Below are positions 4,795-8,134 of a DNA stretch of 8,134 bases, one piece after another. A program made the position numbers and the translations under genes. The notes under the pieces were generated by a model. It was not told where the DNA came from. It made no database searches and saw only the letters and a program-made list of their open reading frames with translations. This DNA comes from Planctomycetota bacterium (lineage in GTDB: Bacteria; Planctomycetota; UBA1135; JALUZX01): contig JALUZX010000472.1 in assembly GCA_027011425.1 (NCBI GenBank), positions 1 through 8,134 of the forward strand, written 5' to 3'. Positions within the stretch are counted from its first letter, which is position 1. The number at the start of each line of letters is the position of its first letter.

Positions 4795-6600
4795 TCAATC
4801 TTCCTCTCCCCCCCCAAGGACGGCAAGGAAGGCTTTCTGGGGAATCTCCACCCGGCCCACCTGGCGCATCCGCCGCTTCCCCTCTTTTTGTTTCTCCAGA
4901 AGCTTTCTCTTGCGGGTGATGTCCCCGCCGTAGCACTTGGCCGTCACGTTCTTGGCCAGGGGCCGGATGTTTTCCCTGGCCAGGATCTTGCCTCCCACGG
5001 CGGCCTGGAGGCTCACCTGGAAGAGGTGGCGGGGGATCTCTTTCTGGAGCTTCTTGATGATCTGCCTCCCCCGGCGGGGGGCCTGGTCCCTGTGGACGAT
5101 CACCGAAAGGGCGTCCACCTCGTTTCCTCCCACGAGGATCCTGAGCTTCACCAGGTCCGAGGGCTCGTAGCCCTTGAACTCGTAGTCCATGGTTCCGTAG
5201 CCGCGGGTGATGGATTTCAGCTTGTCGAAGAAGTCGAAGATGATCTCCGCCAGGGGGAGATCGAAGACCAGGAGGACCCTCCGGCTCGTGAGGTATTCCG
5301 TCTTGACGTAATGGCCCCTCCTCTCCACGCAGAGTTTCATGACCGGGCCTACGTAGTCGTCGGGAAGGATCAGGGAGGCCCGGACGACGGGCTCCCTCCA
5401 CTCCTGGATGAGAGAGCCGTCGGGAACGTCCGCCGGGGACTGGACGATTTTTTCCGTGCCGTTGCGGAGCTTCAGCACATACCGGACCGTGGGGGCCGTC
5501 TGCACCAGGTCCAGGCCGCTCTCCCGCTCGAGGCGTTCCTGGACGATGTCCATGTGCAGGAGCCCCAGGAACCCGCCCCGGAAGCCGAAGCCCAGGGCCT
5601 CGGAACTCTCGGGTTCGAAGGTGAAGGAGGAGTCGTTGAGGCTGAGCTTCTCCAGTGCGGCCCGGAGGTTCTCGAAATCCCCCGGGTTCACCGGGTAGAG
5701 GCCGCAGAAGACCATGGAGTGGGGGGGGCGGTAGCCCGGAAGGGCCGGCGCCCTCTCCCCCTTGGCGTTGACCACGGTGTCGCCGATGCGGACGTCCGAG
5801 AGCCTCTTGATGTTGGCGATCATGTAGCCCACCTCCCCGGCGCCCAGGGACTCCACGGGCGACATACGGGGAGTGAATCTTCCGGCTTCCAGGACTTCAT
5901 AGACCGTGCCCGCCCCCGTCATCAGGATCTTTTCGCCCCGGTGGAGGACGCCCTGGGCCAGGCGGAGGTACACGATCACCCCGCGGAATTCGTCGTATAC
6001 GGCGTCGAAGATCAATGCCTGAAGGGGCGCTTCGTCCCGGCCGCCCGGAGGAGGGACCAGGTCCACCAGGGCCTGGAGGAGTTTCTCCACTCCCGCGCCG
6101 GTCTTGGCGCTCACCTGGAAGGCCTCCTCGGCGGGAAGGCACAGGGCCTCCTCGATCTCCAGGAGGACCTCCTCGGGCCGGGCGTGGGGGAGGTCGCACT
6201 TGTTGAGGACGGGGATGATCTTCAAGCCCGCCTTGTCGGCCAGGTGGGCGTTGGCCACGGTCTGGGCTTCCACGCCCTGGGCGGCGTCCACGAGCAAAAT
6301 GGCCCCCTCGCAGGCTTGGAGGGACTTCTGGACTTCGTAGGCGAAGTCCACGTGGCCCGGTGTGTCGATCAGGTTGAGCAGGTATTTCCTGCCCTCTTTT
6401 TCCCAGAACATGGAGACCGCCCGGGCCTTGATGGTGATCCCCCGCTCCCGCTCCAGGTCCATGTCGTCCAGGATCTGGTTCTTGGCGTTCCGGGGATCCA
6501 CCGTCCCGGTGATCTCCAGGAGCCGGTCGGCCAGGGTGGACTTCCCGTGGTCGATGTGGGCGACGATGCAGAAGTTCCGGATCTCCCTTTTGGACCCCAT
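4795..6600 (-). CDS. lepA: Elongation factor 4 (translational GTPase LepA)
   Basis: The 601-residue protein matches the family length of about 600. GTPase motifs are all present: G1 AHIDHGKST at 14-22, G2 ERGITIK at 52-58, G3 DTPGH at 79-83 with the catalytic His83, G4 NKCD at 133-136 and G5 SAKTG at 164-168. The LepA-specific C-terminal domain is intact, with AKCYGGDITRKRKLLEKQ and VGRVEIPQKAFLAVL close to the end, which separates it from EF-G and BipA. It binds the ribosome and is linked to back-translocation, 30S biogenesis and fitness under stress. The ATG at 6598-6600 is preceded by a purine-rich GGAGGGAG about 10 nt away. It begins 6 nt after the rdgB stop and ends 32 nt before lepB, so it probably shares their transcript. 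Nothing unusual is seen in the sequence. Confidence 0.98.
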   Translation of the reverse strand: MGSKREIRNFCIVAHIDHGKSTLADRLLEITGTVDPRNAKNQILDDMDLERERGITIKARAVSMFWEKEGRKYLLNLIDTPGHVDFAYEVQKSLQACEGAILLVDAAQGVEAQTVANAHLADKAGLKIIPVLNKCDLPHARPEEVLLEIEEALCLPAEEAFQVSAKTGAGVEKLLQALVDLVPPPGGRDEAPLQALIFDAVYDEFRGVIVYLRLAQGVLHRGEKILMTGAGTVYEVLEAGRFTPRMSPVESLGAGEVGYMIANIKRLSDVRIGDTVVNAKGERAPALPGYRPPHSMVFCGLYPVNPGDFENLRAALEKLSLNDSSFTFEPESSEALGFGFRGGFLGLLHMDIVQERLERESGLDLVQTAPTVRYVLKLRNGTEKIVQSPADVPDGSLIQEWREPVVRASLILPDDYVGPVMKLCVERRGHYVKTEYLTSRRVLLVFDLPLAEIIFDFFDKLKSITRGYGTMDYEFKGYEPSDLVKLRILVGGNEVDALSVIVHRDQAPRRGRQIIKKLQKEIPRHLFQVSLQAAVGGKILARENIRPLAKNVTAKCYGGDITRKRKLLEKQKEGKRRMRQVGRVEIPQKAFLAVLGGGEED

Positions 6601-6606
6601 GGGTCT

Positions 6607-7230
6607 CTATCTCCCTCCGCCGAGCCCGGGGATGCCTCTCTCCAGGGCCGCCCGGAAGGCCCGGACGGCTTCTCCCCTGTGGCTCACCCTCTCTTTCTCC
6701 TCCGGATCCATCTCCGCGAAGGTCACCCGCCCCGGCGGATAGAAGAAGACCGGGTCGTATCCGAACCCTCCCCGGCCCCTGGGTTCTTCCAGGATGATCC
6801 CGCCGCAGCGGCCCTCGCCTTCCCAGAGAATCTTCCCATCCGGATCGGCCAGGCACAGGGCGCACTGGAACCAGGCTCCCCGGTCGCCGGCGTCTTTCAT
6901 GCGCTCCAGCAGGAGGCGGATGTTCTCTTCGTCCGAGGCCTGGGGCCCGGCGAAGCGGGCGGAGCGCACTCCCGGGGCCCCGTCCAGGACCGGGACCACC
7001 AGGCCCGAATCGTCGGCCAGGGCGGGGAGCCCCGTGGCCCGGGCCGCCTGGAGGGCCTTGGACCGGGCGTTTTCGGCGAAGGTCTCGCCTTCCTCTTCCA
7101 GGGGGGGGACCTGGGGGAACTCGGAGAGAGAGCGAAGGCCCAGGGGCAATCCCGAAAGGGCCCGGGTGAGTTCTTTCATCTTCCCCTGGTTTCTCGTAGC
7201 CGCCAGGATCTCCAGGAGGGGGGCGCTCAT
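6607..7230 (-). CDS. rdgB: XTP/dITP diphosphatase (non-canonical purine NTP pyrophosphatase, RdgB/HAM1 family)
   Basis: The 207-residue product has the full HAM1 pattern: ATRNQGKMKE at 11-20 (substrate and phosphate binding), EGETFAENARSKAL at 47-60, ADDSGL at 72-77 with the catalytic Asp, GAPGVRSARFAG at 84-95, GGFGYDPVF at 154-162 and SHRGEAV at 183-189. The enzyme hydrolyses ITP, dITP and XTP to the monophosphate and pyrophosphate in the cytoplasm, keeping deaminated purines out of DNA and RNA. The ATG at 7228-7230 overlaps the rph stop by four bases (ATGA), which suggests translational coupling; a modest AAGG at 7241-7244 lies inside rph. The same frame is open upstream to 7989 but has no homology there. 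The rph-rdgB pair is common in bacteria. Length and motifs are normal. Confidence 0.97.
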   Translation of the reverse strand: MSAPLLEILAATRNQGKMKELTRALSGLPLGLRSLSEFPQVPPLEEEGETFAENARSKALQAARATGLPALADDSGLVVPVLDGAPGVRSARFAGPQASDEENIRLLLERMKDAGDRGAWFQCALCLADPDGKILWEGEGRCGGIILEEPRGRGGFGYDPVFFYPPGRVTFAEMDPEEKERVSHRGEAVRAFRAALERGIPGLGGGR

Positions 7231-7943
7231 GGTTCGACCGCCTTGGCCTGGATCTCCAGGATCTCCCCGATTCCCTTGCGGGCCAGGTCCAGGAGAGCCT
7301 CCAGGGTCTCCCGGGAGAAGGGGGCCTTCTCGGCCGTTCCCTGGATCTCCACGAACTCCTCCCGGGCGGTCATGACCACGTTCAGGTCCACTTCGGCCCG
7401 GGAATCCTCTTCGTAGTCCAGGTCCAAGAGGGGCTCGCCATCCACGACGCCAACGGAGACGGCGGCCACCTGGGTCGAGAGGGGCCAGGTCTCCAGGAGG
7501 TCCTGCTCCTCCATCCAAGCGAAGGCGTCGTGAAGGGCGACCCAGGAACCCGTGACGGCCAGGGTGCGGGTCCCGCCGTCGGCCTCCAGGACGTCGCAGT
7601 CGAGCCAGACCGCCCGGTCCGGGAAGGCCTGGAGGTTGGTGACGGCCCTGAGCGAGCGCCCGATCAGGCGCTGGATCTCGAGAGCCCGGGCGTCGGTCTT
7701 CCCCGTCCGGGCCTCCCTGGGTTTGCGCTGGCGGGTGGACCCGGGAAGCATGGCGTATTCCGCCGTGACCCAGCCCGACCCGGAACCCCGGAGCCAGGCG
7801 GGGACCTGGTTTTCCACCATGGCCGTGCAAAGGAGCCGGGTCCTGCCCGCCTCGACCAGGACCGAGCCCGGCGCGGTGGAGGTGAAGCCCCGGGTGATCC
7901 GGACCTTCCTGGGTTCGTCGGGTCTTCTCTGGTGGGCGCGCAT
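7227..7943 (-). CDS. rph: Ribonuclease PH
   Basis: From the ATG at 7941-7943 the protein is 238 residues, the standard RNase PH length. It begins MRAHQRRPDEPRKVRITRGF, close to the family start 'MR.DGR.PDELR...IT.GF'. Conserved segments are LRGSGSGWVTAEYAMLPGST at 51-70, EIQRLIGRSLRAV at 89-101 and DCDVLEADGGTRT at 115-127. Arg86 and Thr125-Arg126 fall where the phosphate-binding residues are expected, and Asp180 and Asp186 (LDLDYEEDS, VDLNVVMT) where the metal-binding acids are expected. The enzyme trims tRNA 3' ends phosphorolytically. Two deviations are His4-Gln5 in place of the usual Asp-Gly, and Ala-Arg-Ala at 85-87 where Gly-Arg-Thr is common. The frame is open to 8030 with other start codons, but the extra residues resemble nothing in the family. 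The Shine-Dalgarno before the chosen ATG is a weak purine run (GAAGAGAG). Confidence 0.96.
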   Translation of the reverse strand: MRAHQRRPDEPRKVRITRGFTSTAPGSVLVEAGRTRLLCTAMVENQVPAWLRGSGSGWVTAEYAMLPGSTRQRKPREARTGKTDARALEIQRLIGRSLRAVTNLQAFPDRAVWLDCDVLEADGGTRTLAVTGSWVALHDAFAWMEEQDLLETWPLSTQVAAVSVGVVDGEPLLDLDYEEDSRAEVDLNVVMTAREEFVEIQGTAEKAPFSRETLEALLDLARKGIGEILEIQAKAVEP

Positions 7944-8134
7944 CTCTCTTCTTTTCCGGGTCTCCCCTTTGGGATTCTCCCTCCCCCATGGAAAGCGTGG
8001 GACCTTATCCTGCATTTTCCCCGGTGGCAAGGCGGTCGGGATGCCTCCTCCCCGGTGGAGAGGGCCCCTTCTTCCAAGGCCGGAAAGGCTGGTTCCTATG
8101 GCGGGAAAACTCCGGGAGGCCCCCCGGGTAGGGC
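7944..8134 (-). other. Non-coding region upstream of rph, likely operon leader
   Basis: No gene is seen in these 191 nt. The minus strand has a weak promoter-like pair, TTGCCA at 8025-8030 and GATAAG at 8004-8009, but the 15-nt spacer is short. A GC hairpin with a short T run lies at the right edge. The arrangement suits an upstream gene ending beyond 8134 and the rph-rdgB-lepA-lepB transcript starting here. The promoter match is too poor to list separately. Confidence 0.35.
8106..8127 (-). terminator. Candidate terminator of a gene beyond the right edge
   Basis: The minus strand shows CCGGGGGGCCTCCCGG (8112-8127), which folds into a 6-bp stem including one G-T pair around a GGCC tetraloop, then AG and TTTT (8106-8109). 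This resembles a short intrinsic terminator for a minus-strand gene ending to the right. The T run is short and the DNA is GC-rich, so chance is possible. Confidence 0.3.

Noticed and set aside
3173..4933. 586-codon plus-strand open frame antisense to the signal peptidase
   Set aside because: Same cause: compositionally skewed, no domain, and fully opposite a gene with intact catalytic motifs.
7201..7270. Repeated GGATCTCCAGG words at the rph-rdgB junction
   Set aside because: They encode Leu-Glu-Ile in two different genes and frames of use; spacing is irregular and similar words occur elsewhere in the window, so shared codon choice explains them.
4888..7416. 842-codon open frame on the plus strand, antisense to lepA and rdgB
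   Set aside because: Its translation is dominated by Gly, Pro, His, Asp and Val without recognisable family motifs, and it mirrors two clearly conserved genes. In GC-rich genes with biased third positions, stop-free antisense frames are expected.
7944..8030. N-terminal extension of RNase PH by 29 residues
   Set aside because: The family start motif begins exactly at the ATG at 7941-7943 and gives the standard length of 238 residues.

Overview
The window is a GC-rich bacterial chromosomal segment (GC well above 60% by eye) in which every supported gene lies on the minus strand. Read in the direction of transcription (high to low coordinates), the order is: RNase PH (rph), XTP/dITP diphosphatase (rdgB), elongation factor 4 (lepA), a strongly enlarged type I signal peptidase (lepB), a roughly 315-nt non-coding leader, the LPS-transport ATPase lptB, a REC-HD-GYP response regulator, and electron-transfer flavoprotein beta (etfB) followed by the first 22 codons of the alpha subunit (etfA), which runs off the left edge. 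I see no tRNA, rRNA, CRISPR array, insertion sequence or phage gene. The plus strand has very long open frames (up to about 840 codons), but they are high-GC mirror frames of the real genes.

The first block (rph, rdgB, lepA, lepB) looks like one transcription unit. rph and rdgB overlap by 4 nt (ATGA), rdgB and lepA are 6 nt apart, and lepA and lepB are 32 nt apart. It joins RNA 3'-end maturation, nucleotide-pool cleaning, a ribosome-associated GTPase and the protease that releases exported proteins. lepA next to lepB is a widely conserved pair. The second block is looser: lptB with a long structured leader, then a signalling protein probably acting on cyclic di-GMP, then the etfBA electron-transfer pair. 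A terminator-like hairpin overlaps the etfB stop codon.

LptB indicates a diderm, LPS-making bacterium. The signal peptidase keeps all catalytic boxes but carries about 270 extra residues between the lysine box and the GDN box, part of which reads like a concanavalin/LamG-type beta sandwich, plus a second insert near the C-terminus. From memory, enlarged signal peptidases of this kind occur in Planctomycetota and related lineages, so a planctomycete-like origin is my best guess, not a demonstrated one. The ETF pair implies flavin-linked dehydrogenase metabolism such as acyl-CoA oxidation.

Most of the window is ordinary housekeeping content. The items most worth a second look are the rebuilt signal peptidase, the leader ahead of lptB, the hairpin between etfB and etfA, and the altered loop in the HD-GYP domain. 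I did not find a convincing new multi-gene system.
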